Source: Eunapius fragilis (taxonomy: Eukaryota; Porifera; Demospongiae; Spongillida; Spongillidae). Taken from it: a stretch of 64,000 nt of DNA. The DNA lies in contig OY811974.1 in the NCBI GenBank assembly GCA_963681505.1, positions 1,130,128 through 1,194,127 of the forward strand, read 5' to 3'. Shown one piece after another: positions 23,043 to 33,906 of the stretch. The notes under the pieces are model-generated. The model was given only the letters and a program-made list of their open reading frames with translations, ran no database searches and had not been told where the DNA came from. Each line of letters starts with the position of its first letter. The first letter of the stretch is position 1. Both the position numbers and the translations under genes were made by a program.

Positions 23043-26000
23043 CAGGGGCGGATACAGGAATTGAATGAGGGGGGTGTCCATAATGAATTATTAATGAGGG
23101 GAGGGGTACAATAGCAGCTAGGGAGTATGGGGGAGCGCTGTAAGCTCCCCCATCGGGGTCTGGGGCGGAGCCCCAGGAGCCAACGCTTTTCGCATCATTA
23201 ATTAGCTTCCAACAACCCATGCTTAGCACAGTATAGATGCATGCATCTGAAATGGTCATAAATCGTGATTTGTGTGCATGATGTACGTAGCTCAGTCGCA
23301 TTTAAACTATAATCAGGCCGGGTTACAAAGTACTTCATTTAAATATCGGCGAAAAAGGGTCTATATCAAATAAGTGACCTCTACCACAACTTCTTTCATA
23401 CGCACTTGAGACTATATAATTACGCGTACATTTCACTTGTACGCGTCAACTTCGGCGCTCGTTTCTAGAAAATTTATATTATTGCGTCAGGTCCAATGAT
23501 ACATGTGTACGCATGCAAGCATCCTGTATCTATTCAAAACCCGTACTATACAATGCTAAATACGTTATTGTATCATGTGTCATGCAATGCATGTAAATCC
23601 GGGAAACTAACTTTTTTTAACACAGCAATATATATGAATGACATGACATGTACAAATGAAATGCAATGACATGTACAAATGAAATGCAACATGGCTTACT
23701 CGAACAAAATACAAGATTTAAACATTCTTCTGTTATATTTACTAATATACTGTTGGCAAATTAGGTCAACATTAATTTCAATGTCATTATGCAGGTGCAT
23801 TAGAGTTAGACCGGCAAGTCGCTCTGTAGTCATTGAACTTCGAATATAACTTTTTACTCTTCTGTAGCCAGAGAAAGACCTTTCAGCTTCACAGCTAGAT
23901 ACAGGAAGAGTACACCCTATTTTTAATAGTACTATGATATTTGGATACACGTCTGCATCACAGCTGACAAAACTTGTAGACAGATCTTCAGGGATATCAG
24001 ATCCTTCAGATCTTTTTGTCCAGTGCTTTTGCCACAACTTAATTTCACATAAAAGTGAAGAAGGTGAAGGCATGTCAAGTTTCCAAAAGAGCAAACCTTC
24101 CACTAATGGCTGTAAATTACTTAGTGTAATAATTATACTTGGAACTAAATTAAACAATTCATTACCTACTCTGTTCTCATGGTCAAATCTGCTACTCATT
24201 TCTTGATGTAAATGATCTAAAAATGGGACTGCAACATTCACACGGTAATAACCTTCAGGTGTAGCACCATCTGTTGTGGCATTTGCACGATAAGTCTGTT
24301 TCCCAGCAATTCGTGGTACACTAATTTCACTACCAACAGCTTCCACAATTCTTTTAACATCTGAAAACCAATCACAAAACTCTGTTTCAATATTCTCTCT
24401 TAAATCCTTAATGTTACTTATTGTTTCATCAATCATATTCGATGCTGCGACAATGTCTTGGTCTTTCTTCTGTAGTTTAACAGCAATAGGTCTAATTAAT
24501 TCTAGAGCATTCTTTGCAACCAAAAATGACACAATGTTTTGCGTTGACTTCAAGGAATGCAAGAGACCTTGTGCCTTTACTTTTGAATCAGAATCCCAAT
24601 CCCAATTTTGGTCCAAATTTTTATCTAGATACACAGAAGGATTAATTATAGCTTCTAAGCAGCAGCAAATATAGACATACAGTTCATAAAATGTCTCATA
24701 ACATGTATGCCGCTCCACCCAACGAGTCCGACAAAGTCCAAGAAGCTTGCTTTTGGTACAATCTGATTCAAAAGCATCCAAAATATGTTCAAAAAATCTT
24801 TGTCGCTTGGGAGAATTATTGAAAAACTTGAATGTTTCATTAATAACATCTACCATAGAACTTATTTGAGGAACCTTGCAAGCAGAGGCTATGCTAAGGT
24901 TAAGAACATGGCTTCTGCAATGGGTATATAAAGCTAGTGGGCACACAACTTTTATTCTTGCCTGCACTCCAACTCTTTCAGAAGACATAGCAGCTGCACC
25001 ATCATAAGCTTGTCCTCTGCATTTGAGTATGTCGACCTTGTTTTGGGCCAGGCTTAGCATAATAGCTTCTGCAATGTGTGCTCCTGTTGTTCTTATTAAC
25101 TCCACAAAATCCAAGAACACTTCACTAATATTCTCCCCCTCAATAAAACGAACACAAATAGATAATATTTCTTTATTGTCATACTTCCTAGTAACTTCAT
25201 CAGCTATGATTGAAAAAACACTGGTTGAAAGCTGTAATGATTTTGTTGTACGTTCTCGAATATAATCAGCAATAATTGATATGATCTCATTTTGTGTTGT
25301 TTTTGATGTACATTTAGCATTTCGTTTTCCTTGTTCAAGATGGTCCTTTAATACAGTATCAGTTTCAGCCATGAGGTGCAAAAGAGCCAAGAAATTTCCT
25401 TTATTAACTGTTGTAGATGTGCTATCATCTCGATGACCACGTAAAGGTACATTTTGTTTTCCACAAAATATTATTGCCTTTACTATTGATTTTAAAATAC
25501 TGAAATTTTTGTCATACAACTCCTTATTCAGACTTGAAATTTTATAAGGTAAGCTTGATTCTGGGTGTTCCAAACTTTCACATAAGGACATACTCCTTAC
25601 TACCGCATCTTTATGATATTCAAGTTGTTCATGCATAGCTAAATAACCACACTTCCCTGTTGCTTTATTGAACTTCTTCATTGGAATGGATACCAAAACA
25701 CCTGTTTTGATTTGAGAAGTTGTGGGAGGAAACAGCACACAATACTTGCAAAACCCTCCTTGTTGCGATGGGCTATATACTAGCCATTTGTGCTGCTCAA
25801 GCCAAGAATTTTGAAACGTGAGCATCTTCTGCTTTTTGCCACCTTCTTTTGGCAAGATTTGTGTGGAAAATTTGTAATCTTTGCCTGGAACAAAATGATT
25901 TTTCAAAAAACTGGCCTTTTCTTGAGCTGAAAGTGACGTGGACTGTATCGTACCACTGGCCACTTCACCAATGTCATGTGAATACGTGACAAGGGTGTCA

Positions 26001-26833
26001 GTATCTTCATAAGCTGCAACAGTTATAATTAATATCAAACATCAGTTGCCTTTAAATTATGTAACTAGATAAAGTGATGACTTCAGTAATTATACTGCAA
26101 CGATAACTATAACCTGTTGTTCAGTTGTAATGGTTGTGTAGATATATGCACATCATTGCCGACTACAAATGATACTGTGCACTTTAAACACATTTAATGT
26201 ACCTGGTGTGACAGGTGTACTGATTTCAGAGTGTGCCGTCAATTGGCTGCCAGTATTACCAAAGGAGTGGTGCAATGACATCTCTGGAGCACAATCTATA
26301 CAGAAAGAATTAGAGTTCTACTAACTCTATATTTCTACAAACTTGCCTAGGGAGTCACTGCAACGAGATGTGGAGCAACAGGCACTCTGGAGACAACTGT
26401 GTGATTCTGCATGGTATACATGTATACATTTAAAACTATTGTACAGCGAAGAAAAAATCAACACCATATCGTACCGCCAACATCCGATGTTTGATGCTGC
26501 GACGAACCTCTAAAATTATCTGCTGCATGTGCATACCCCGAACCGGAACTGCCTTCAGCTTCTACAAGTGGCTGGTCTGCTGTAACCATGGTAGCTAACC
26601 AATTAAAATAAAATAGTCATTATTTCTATACTTCCACCTTCACTGGCAATACGGCGAACTCTCGTGCTAAATGATTACCTGTTTGCTTAACTCGTTTTGA
26701 GAAAAACGTGAGTATCGTTGCTGACCGCTTTGTCGCCATGATAACCAGAAGTGGTTAAGATATGGTCGCGTTAATTTATTCATGATCGGCTGGAAGGGGG
26801 GTCCCTGGACCCCCCCCCCTGTATCCGCCTCTG
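23043..26833 (-). mobile_element. Complete hAT-type DNA transposon, 3,791 bp
   Basis: The ends are CAGGGGCGGATACAGG (23043-23058) and the inverse of CAGAGGCGGATACAGG (26818-26833). They are flanked by an identical 5-bp duplication AATAC (23038-23042 and 26834-26838). Behind the right end is a hairpin of G and C runs around GGGGTCCAGGGACCCC. The element encodes one intact four-exon transposase on the minus strand. hAT elements usually duplicate 8 bp, so the 5-bp footprint is notable. The insertion lies between two diverged copies of a flanking repeat (about 22930-23037 and 26850-27000). Confidence 0.9.
23696..26739 (-). CDS. hAT transposase, ZMYM1-like (TTF finger, DUF4371, hAT dimerisation), four exons
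   Basis: The exons are 26679-26739, 26475-26594, 26203-26295 and 23696-26013. All borders are GT-AG and all three junctions are phase 1. They sum to 2,592 nt, giving 863 residues. The start MATKRSATILTFFSKR is typical of such proteins. A TTF-type zinc finger lies around residues 130-190 (GGFCKYCVLFPP). A DUF4371-type region follows with VPLRGHRDD, then the catalytic-fold segments SIIADEVTRKYDNKEILSI and CRGQAYDGAAAMS. The C-terminal dimerisation domain, around 770-840, has PVSSCEAERSFSGYRRVKSY. No stop or frameshift is seen. It would cut and paste the surrounding element. A domesticated host gene is unlikely because it sits inside intact terminal repeats. Confidence 0.92.
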
Positions 26834-26838
26834 AATAC

Positions 26839-27235
26839 CATCATCAGATAGTCACAGTCACATGACCTCTACTTGACCCCTAATTGGGGTGGCAACTCTG
26901 CATGACCAATTTGAAGCTTATACACCAAACCTTGTGTCATATTTGTACACTTGAATGTGCAGACAGACATGAAAGTTTGTTATTAGGAGCAAACCACTCC
27001 CCAGTGACTGCGCATGCTGTGCAACAAAAAAAAAAATACATGTATAGATATATAGAAATGGACGGTTCCTGGGTGAAGTAACTCTACCATAACTCGGACC
27101 CCCCCCCCCCCCCCCCCCCCCCCTTTTTCTTGATGAACCTTGGGCAGAAAATATTTACGAGCGGTTGAAGGTATTCGAATTTAAACCCGAATGCGGGGAG
27201 GGGGGGGGGTCCGCTTCAGGTCCGATATTTAATTC
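26839..27235. other. Second copy of the hAT flank, and a poly-C run
   Basis: 26850-27000 repeats, with divergence, the sequence left of the hAT insertion (AATGTGCAGACATGAAA, AGCAAACCACTC). A C run of more than 20 lies at about 27101-27123. No coding. Confidence 0.65.
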
Positions 27236-27582
27236 CGTCTACGAATCCATAAAGTTTTTATTGACCACTACTGTATGTCTATAATGCTCTACGTTCGAAC
27301 TCACATTGGAGAAATACAGTCATACATTCTTGATCGAGAGGTTCAAACTAATATCTTAATTCGTATCAAAGTTATTTCTATTTTTACGTAAACATCTAAA
27401 TTTGCATGTGTTGCATAATTCATTGTGGTTTGCATACGCGCAATGAATAATTGTCACCTGTGGATTCTTAAAATATACCAGGTGGATATTCGAAATATAC
27501 ACTACCCTTGGTATATTGATGGCATACGCGAAATATACGCAAAAATATACGCTAGCGTATACTATACGTTTTTTGCACAGTG
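27236..27582 (+). repeat. Interspersed repeat family 1, copy B
   Basis: Close to copy C over its whole length, including GTTTTTATTGACCACTACTG at the start and TTTTTTGCACAGTG at the end. It stops about 75 bp before the start codon of the lectin gene, so it could supply promoter sequence (inference). Confidence 0.75.
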
Positions 27583-27657
27583 CTAGTAGCTGGCTTTTTT
27601 CTGAGCTTTTTCTGAGCACCGCGGCATGTTCCATATGCGCTGAAGGCTAAAAAAAAC

Positions 27658-28286
27658 ATGATGCAGAACGAAAAGGCGGTGACCTACACTGAAACGCAGT
27701 CACCGGAAGCGTATCTCGGAGACGAAGACTCCATAACAGAAAATAGGGTATGTTCATTGGTATTTAGCTTGCCGTCGTAGCCTGCAATCGTAACGCAATT
27801 TCTCTGTGATACATGCATGCATGCATGCGCAGAGTAGTAAAAATTAAATTAAAAAAACATTCTGTGTGCATGATATCACTCATGATGTAGCAGATGGAAT
27901 ACGACCACACCGCCGCACAGCTGCTTACAACTCAAGCTGCAGGCGATACTCTATTTAGTATCAAACCATTACTACCTGGTGAGCAACTGGTCAGCGCCGA
28001 CGGTCGATGGAAAGCTGTCTATCGGACTGACGGCAATTTTGCCACATACGCCACTCAGGATGGAGCTGGTCCCTTCTGGCAGGCTGGAGTCACCAATCCC
28101 TCGCCCGGTAGAGCTGCAATGCAGTCGGATGGAAATTTCTGCCTTTATACTCGAGCTGGTACAGGGTACTATTGCACCTACTCACATGGAAAAGTGACAG
28201 GTCCTTATTTCAAGATGGTCATGCAGAATGACCGCAATCTTTGCATCTATGACAGCTTCGATCGCTGTCTTTGGGGATCAGGCTAG
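27658..28286 (+). CDS. Bulb-type (B_lectin / GNA-like) mannose-binding lectin, two exons
   Basis: Exon 1 is 27658-27747 and exon 2 is 27891-28286. The junction (AATAGG|GTATGT .. GATGTAG|CAG) is phase 0, giving 161 residues. The B_lectin beta-prism fold is shown by three spaced strands with the family's Q.DGN...Y pattern: RTDGNFATYAT, MQSDGNFCLYTR and MQNDRNLCIYDS, the last followed by LWGSG. The family binds mannose through Q-x-D-x-N-x-V-x-Y. Here the first positions vary (RTDGNF, SDGNF), so sugar binding should not be assumed for every site. No signal peptide is visible on the 30-residue acidic leader, suggesting a cytoplasmic or unconventionally exported protein. Two ATGs stand in tandem at the start. 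Confidence 0.85.
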
Positions 28287-28432
28287 GCACGGCACCGGGC
28301 CCGATCGTCTCTGTAGAGTAGCGAAAGATGATGATCATGAAACCGCTAGAAATGCATGCGTATCTCATGCAGTTAATTGCTCTGGGATTATATTAGTGCA
28401 TTATGCTGTACCTTTTTTTTTCATGAGCTCAT

Positions 28433-28585
28433 GTGTTGATATGGTCATGCGCAATCATTGCATCTATGACAGCTTCGATCGCTTCATTTGGGGATCAGGC
28501 ACGGCACCGGCCCGATCGTCGGCTGATCATGAGTATCTCAGTTATTTGCTCTGCATGCATTACTTTTTTCATGATCTCGTGTAAA
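28433..28585 (+). pseudogene. Broken partial duplicate of the lectin 3' end
   Basis: ATGGTCATGCGCAATCATTG and CATCTATGACAGCTTCGATC repeat the lectin's last strand (28216-28290). The copy also repeats the gene's 3' flank (GGCACGGCACCGG, CCGATCGTC, then a T-rich stretch and CATGATCTC). It lacks the first two sugar-binding strands and has lost the Asn-Leu residues of the third. It is a tandem duplication, no longer a whole gene. Confidence 0.75.
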
Positions 28586-29607
28586 ATAATTATATCAAGA
28601 CTATATGTAGGTATATACTTGCAAATGTTTTCACGTTACGTACTTCTGCTTATCCAAATATCTGCACTGAAAATTGTGACTGGTTTTTATAATAAGGTTA
28701 CGAGAGATAGTCTCGTACCCAGACGTATAAATGACGTCTGGCGAAAATGGGGCGGCACATTACAATGCAATCAGCAACACAAGTCACGCGCCAAAAATGC
28801 AATTAATAACCCGTACAGGCAACTAAATAATCGCTATAGACCACGGTCACATGACTTGCGGCTAAACTGAGATCACAAGGACGATCCCGTGACTCATGAT
28901 CAGGGGCGGATACTAAAGGGGTGGGCGGAACAGGTCTACGAAAAAGCGTGGTGGGGGGGCCACTGACGCTCCAGAATACAAGGTGTGTGTGTGGGGGGAG
29001 GGGTGCTTCCTAGCGGAATAGGGGGTTGCAGCCCCCTGCCATGCGTGTAACGATGTTAGTTACATGAACACCTTGGGAAGGATTGCGAAGCGCAAACTTA
29101 AGACTTCCCGCTACCAAGTGGCAGACCAAGAACGTCCCGGCCATTTAAAAAAGCAGTCTTCTGATAATGGCAAAGCGCTTATCCTACCTTTAATTAATGC
29201 AGCGCTCGGACATGGCGGTTTCAATAGCAGCGTCAGTATTGAACTAGACATTGCCATCTGCATTCTGGTATACCAAATGCATTTGGTAATGTCTAAAGAC
29301 AATATCGATAAAACCTGAAGTTTGTCTGGATCATGGAGCTTTGAGCGCACTTTCACGAGATGTGATAAATGATGCATATTGAGTCTGCTTTAGTTCAGAT
29401 GCAGATTCTATATTCTAACACTAGCTCATAATCATGTACTAATTAATGTTTTAAATTTGATAATTCATATCTACGTGGATATCGAGCATACTGCCTACGA
29501 CTCGCGCTACGAGTCTTCATACGATTCATACGATTCTTGATATTTGCCTCTTGATCCAAGTCTATAGAGGCGTTCCCATGCTGGCAACTACCAATTCCTT
29601 TAATACC
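28586..29607. other. No gene; solo transposon-end sequences
   Basis: AGTCTCGTACCCAGAC at about 28706 matches the inverse end at about 34543-34558. CAGGGGCGGATAC at about 28901 matches the hAT ends, but no mates were found close by. A G-rich stretch lies at 28945-29010. Confidence 0.5.
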
Positions 29608-29969
29608 GACTACGAATCCGATCCATAAAGTTTTTATTGACCACTACTGTATGTCCACAATGCTCTACGTTCGAAATCACATTGGAAACATACAGCCATA
29701 CATTCTTGATCGAGAGGTTCAAACTTATAATCTGAAGAGTCATATCAAAGTCATTTCTATTTTTACGTAAGTTATCTAATTTGCAAATTCATTGTGGTTT
29801 GCGTATTCTTAATACTTCGAGAATACCCGCAATGAATAATTGTCACCTGTGGATTCTTAAAATATACCAGGTGGATATTCGTAATATACACTACCCTTGG
29901 TATATTGATGGTATACGCAAAATATACGCAAAAATATACGCTATCGTATACTACGTTTTTTGCACAATG
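29608..29969 (+). repeat. Interspersed repeat family 1, copy C
   Basis: Same start, body and end as copy B, with point changes (the end reads GCACAATG). Copies B and C bracket the lectin gene in the same orientation, about 2 kb apart. Confidence 0.75.
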
Positions 29970-30232
29970 AGCTAGTGATATGGTTAGCGTAAATTGATGT
30001 GTATTGTAAAAACTCGAATAACTGTTTCAGCACACACTTTTAGAGTTAAAATGTAATAGATGGGTTGCATGGATCTCGTGATCTTACGTTCAATCATGTG
30101 ACCTTAGTGATTTTATGTTACAATTATTGTATTGGGGGCAAAAGTGTGCTGCACGTGTATTGGATTTTGCTGCGTTGCCGGATGCCGGAAGAGATCGGAC
30201 AAGGACAAATTTAAAGTATAAAGTCTTCCCTA

Positions 30233-30508
30233 TAGAGCTCTTTCATCGCGTGACTTAATAGCATTCATCTTCTAATTAGTCCGCCATATTGGTGCTCGGA
30301 GAAGTATGGGATTACTTCAGAGTGTCGTTTAAATATATATTATTGTGGTCTAACACATGACTAACATTTGTAAAAATACTTGTGCCCTCGGAGCGCGAGT
30401 TATACGTATCAAAAGTACCAAAACTATATTTCCGAGCACCAATATGGCGGAAATGAAGCAATTAACGCAATTAAAGCCCACGCGTCATGTGACCACGAAA
30501 GAGCTCTA
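30233..30508. mobile_element. 276-bp inverted-repeat element with TA flanks
   Basis: The ends TAGAGCTCTTTC / GAAAGAGCTCTA are each flanked by TA, as in Tc1/mariner-type insertions. The arms extend with gaps to a second matched block, CCGCCATATTGGTGCTCGGA, about 55-75 bp in. No coding. Confidence 0.65.
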
Positions 30509-30548
30509 TACCTTGCGCAAATTTCTGGCACAGCAAAGAGCAGAACTG

Positions 30549-30579
30549 AAGAGTTGTCGTCTCGGAGACGACAACTCTT
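30549..30579. repeat. Perfect 15-bp hairpin with a one-base loop
   Basis: AAGAGTTGTCGTCTC, G, then GAGACGACAACTCTT. Confidence 0.9.
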
Positions 30580-30659
30580 TCTACGGATCTGTGTCTAGAC
30601 CTGCTTGCAGTACTTTGGATTCATATTGGTCTCGACTCTCAAGTGATGGCAGACAAACC

Positions 30660-32026
30660 CATGGGCGTACGCAGTCTTCAGGAAAGGGGGGGGTCGAATA
30701 TTTTTAATAGGTGACCTTAATTACAATAATATGTACTTGAGTGTTATTTCCATTTTGTATATTGATGCTTTGTATGATGCTATTCGGGATAATAAATATC
30801 CATTGGCGCTAAAAAGTAAATTGCATAACTAAGGCGGGAGACCGATTAATTACTACAACCATGCATAATCAATATTTTTGACCTTTCCACTCCCGACCAT
30901 CATGAAAACCAATCTAATAAACTTCAATTGACTAATAATAACAATATTGGCACAGGATTGTTACCTGATTAGAATATACTCGTGCATGCATTCATGAATC
31001 ATGCAGACATTCAACATGAGTAATCAAATCAATTAAAGTTCTAAAACATGAGATTATCAATCTATATCATAAAATGATAGCTGAATACATTTGATTTAAA
31101 AACAGATGACATATTGATTGTTAGAACAATTAATCAACTAATGTAGTACTATATTGTCCATTTCAAGGCGTCTTGGGTGCCATATGTGCAAACATATTGA
31201 CAATTAACCTCTTCCATATCTCAGTGTGTTAGTTAAAACGTCGCTTACATCCTCTCATGTATTCAATTCCTCAGGAAAAGTATGATCTATAGAAGGTACA
31301 AAATGATGCTTAAGCAAATGATACTTTTGGCCTAAAGTCATTGCTTGGAATAATGGTGGCTGTTGACCAATTAAGAATAGTCCAACATCATTCTGAACTC
31401 ATCAATTTCTGCTGTTACATTCAATGGATGAAGTATGATTGGAATAACTGGTGGTGTTGGTGGATGCGTAGATAATATAAGTCATAGACACACGCTTCAC
31501 TGGACAACAATGACCCATCTCTCTGATCGCTATGTGGTACGGGAAACAAAATAGGGCTATGCTCAGTTTCCCTTCCATCAGCAACAACGACCGTATTGCA
31601 AGGCACTTCAAAAACACTCCCTCTCAGGCTAGCGCTATCATCCGTTGTGCTTGCCGCGCGTTGTCTCATCTAACCTCCCAGCTACAACCGGACCAGTCAA
31701 ACTATTATCTCCAACCACCCCACCTGCTTTGCTTTCTTGGTATACCTTGTAATGTCTTGACACATTGCCGCCGCTTCTTTCCTTTTTTTTCTTTCTCCTG
31801 CCTTTTTTCCTGGCATAGTAATTGTGAACAACTGTGACGTGAGGCAAAGTTATTAATTTACATTTTGCCGTCATTACCGGTACTGCGTATAAGCGCAATC
31901 GTCGTATAATTTATGTAAAATACTAGTACGCGATTTGAAAAAAAAAATTCCAATGGTGAAGGTGACCTCGCTTAGGGGAGGGGGGGGTCGTTCGAACCCA
32001 TCGACCCCCCCTTGCGTACGCCCATG
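30660..32026. mobile_element. 1,367-bp non-autonomous element with 5-bp target duplication
   Basis: Perfect 14-bp ends CATGGGCGTACGCA / TGCGTACGCCCATG, with AAACC on both sides (30655-30659 and 32027-32031). G/C runs follow each end, as in the hAT element at 23043. No transposase is recognised in the interior, so it probably depends on a relative. Assignment to hAT rests on the 5-bp duplication and G-run style only. Confidence 0.8.
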
Positions 32027-32229
32027 AAACCCTGAATATAATCCGAAACACGCTTCATTCCATTCACGCGCAATACTCGCTTGCACCCAATGTAAAATTC
32101 TACAAACACATGACAATGCGTGACATTATATAGACCTTTTTCACGTGTCACAAGATAATTAACTAGATCACGTGTAATAACGGTGGCGGCCATCTTTGGT
32201 GCACAGGAAGTGATTGTAACTATGGCATT

Positions 32230-32370
32230 GTGTGCAGTAAAATTGGGTGTTACAAGCGTTCCGACCGTGACAAAGATGTGTCGTTCTATCGAATACCTGC
32301 TGTTATCAACCAAATTGGAGGTGAGCGTGAACGGGAGCTCAGTGAACGACGAAGAGATGGCTTCCTTGGC
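32230..32370 (+). pseudogene. THAP zinc-finger fragment
   Basis: The frame reads CSKIGCYKRSDRDKDVSFYR, then IPAVI and ERERELSERRRDGFL. This is the N-terminal half of a THAP domain (C-S-x-x-G-C, D-x-x-VSF, P). The second zinc-ligand pair (C..H) is missing: the frame leaves the family after DGFL. The nearest ATG (32222) is in another frame. It may be one exon of a split gene or a remnant. It lies 200 bp from the 30660-32026 element. A GGCGGCCATCTTTGG motif (YY1-like) precedes it at about 32186. Confidence 0.65.
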
Positions 32371-32484
32371 GGCTCTCTAAAGTATTTATGGTTTTACCAA
32401 CTGCGGCTGCCATCAATCTATTTTAACCCCCTTGGCACGAAATTTATCAAATACATAGGATCATTACTAGTACTTAAATGCTAG

Positions 32485-33346
32485 AAGCTTGGCATCAGCA
32501 TGGGATCGTTAATAAACTACACGATAATCTTTTTTTTTTAATGCCTGACCTCACAATAACCAGTTACCTGATATAGCTTGACGTTGGATACTTTGACATT
32601 GTACTCCTAAATGTATGACAAAGAATACCTATGACAGTTTTTTTTTTAATCCAAGGACGGTATTAAAATATTCAGTTCCAGTCACTGTGAATAGCTATTG
32701 TGCATATAGCAGCAGAAAGGAATGTGCGGATTCTGTGTTCTCACGTGACATGCGTGGCTCCTAACTAATGTGTAGGGTTGACACGACGTCTTTAGAGAGG
32801 CGGGTATGCTCCAGCCTTGATTGGTAAGTATAAGGTTTATTGCCACATGATCCTTTTTTAAATTTGACTAAATCGTTTTGCACAGAGCTACTCCTCAGTA
32901 CATCTCTCTACATCAATGATACCCGTGAAAATGAATCGTAAAATATATTAAATTGAGCTCTTCTTATTCTGATATGGGCTCCACTGCCAACTGTTATCTA
33001 CCAAGTATGAGAGATTTTATTCTATAAATATTCATCGGCTCATGTGCCATTGGAACTTTCTCCATACTGCGCCCAGTAGACATGCATGTGAGTAGCCATT
33101 TAATGAGGAAGGATTTTTTTTTTTTTGGGGGGGGGGGGGGCACAATTGCTGTCCCGCAAGGGGGCCGGCCATATACACGTTTCAACGTTTCATTGAGGAC
33201 TGAATCATGTACAATTGTCCAGCTTTAAAGTTATGATTAGAACCACGTATACAGTGGTACCAAAAAAAAATCCCAAAGTTTCTTTGATGGACCATTTTAA
33301 TTGCCATGGCAATCAAAAATTCCCTGGTAGGCAACAAAATTTAACT
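32485..33346. other. No gene; T and G runs
   Basis: T-then-G homopolymers at 33113-33140. No coding block. Confidence 0.6.
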
Positions 33347-33505
33347 TCTTACAGCGAGCTCCATGTGCTCTGTCTCAGTCTTACAGCGAGCTCCATGTGC
33401 TCTGTCTCAGTCTTCTCCATGTGCTCTGTCTCAGTCTTACAGCGAGCTCCATGTGTTCTCCCTTAGTCTTACAGCGAGTTCCATGTGCTCTCTCTTAGTC
33501 TCTAA
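33347..33505. repeat. Minisatellite with about 33-bp units
   Basis: CTTACAGCGAGCTCCATGTG followed by CTCTGTCTCAGT is repeated about five times; one unit lacks the first part. Confidence 0.9.
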
Positions 33506-33693
33506 GCTTAATGGCATCGACAGAGACTTTCTTACAACCTGTGCACACAAACCGGTTCTTTCTTTATTAGAAGGGCGGACCTAGGATTTTGGTAGGAGCG
33601 GTTCGAATGTAATTTAGCAAAAATGAATCTAATTAAGCGTGTTACAGCTTTTAATCAAATTAAACACGTAGACATTGGCAATTTTATGTGTAC

Positions 33694-33906
33694 TAGTTCA
33701 CAAATTGACGCAAGACCCCGCGACGCGACGCGATGCGACGTCGCAGGAATAGAAAATTCCTGCGACGCGATGCGACGTCGCAGCGTAAACCACACCCGAT
33801 ACTGGTACGTTATTAAAAAGTGACGGCCGAGCCCAGTGCAGAACTTTTTTTCATTCATCGCGACGCATCGCGGGCTATTGCGTCATATTGTGAACCAGGC
33901 TTTAAA
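33694..33906 (+). mobile_element. CG-rich MITE family 2, copy 1
   Basis: The ends AGTTCACAAATTGACGCAAG and the inverse of CTGGTTCACAATATGACGCA match imperfectly. The centre is a CpG-rich palindrome (CTGCGACG, TGCGACGTCGCAG). The same element in reverse lies at 58182-58397 inside an intron of the giant gene. Confidence 0.8.
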
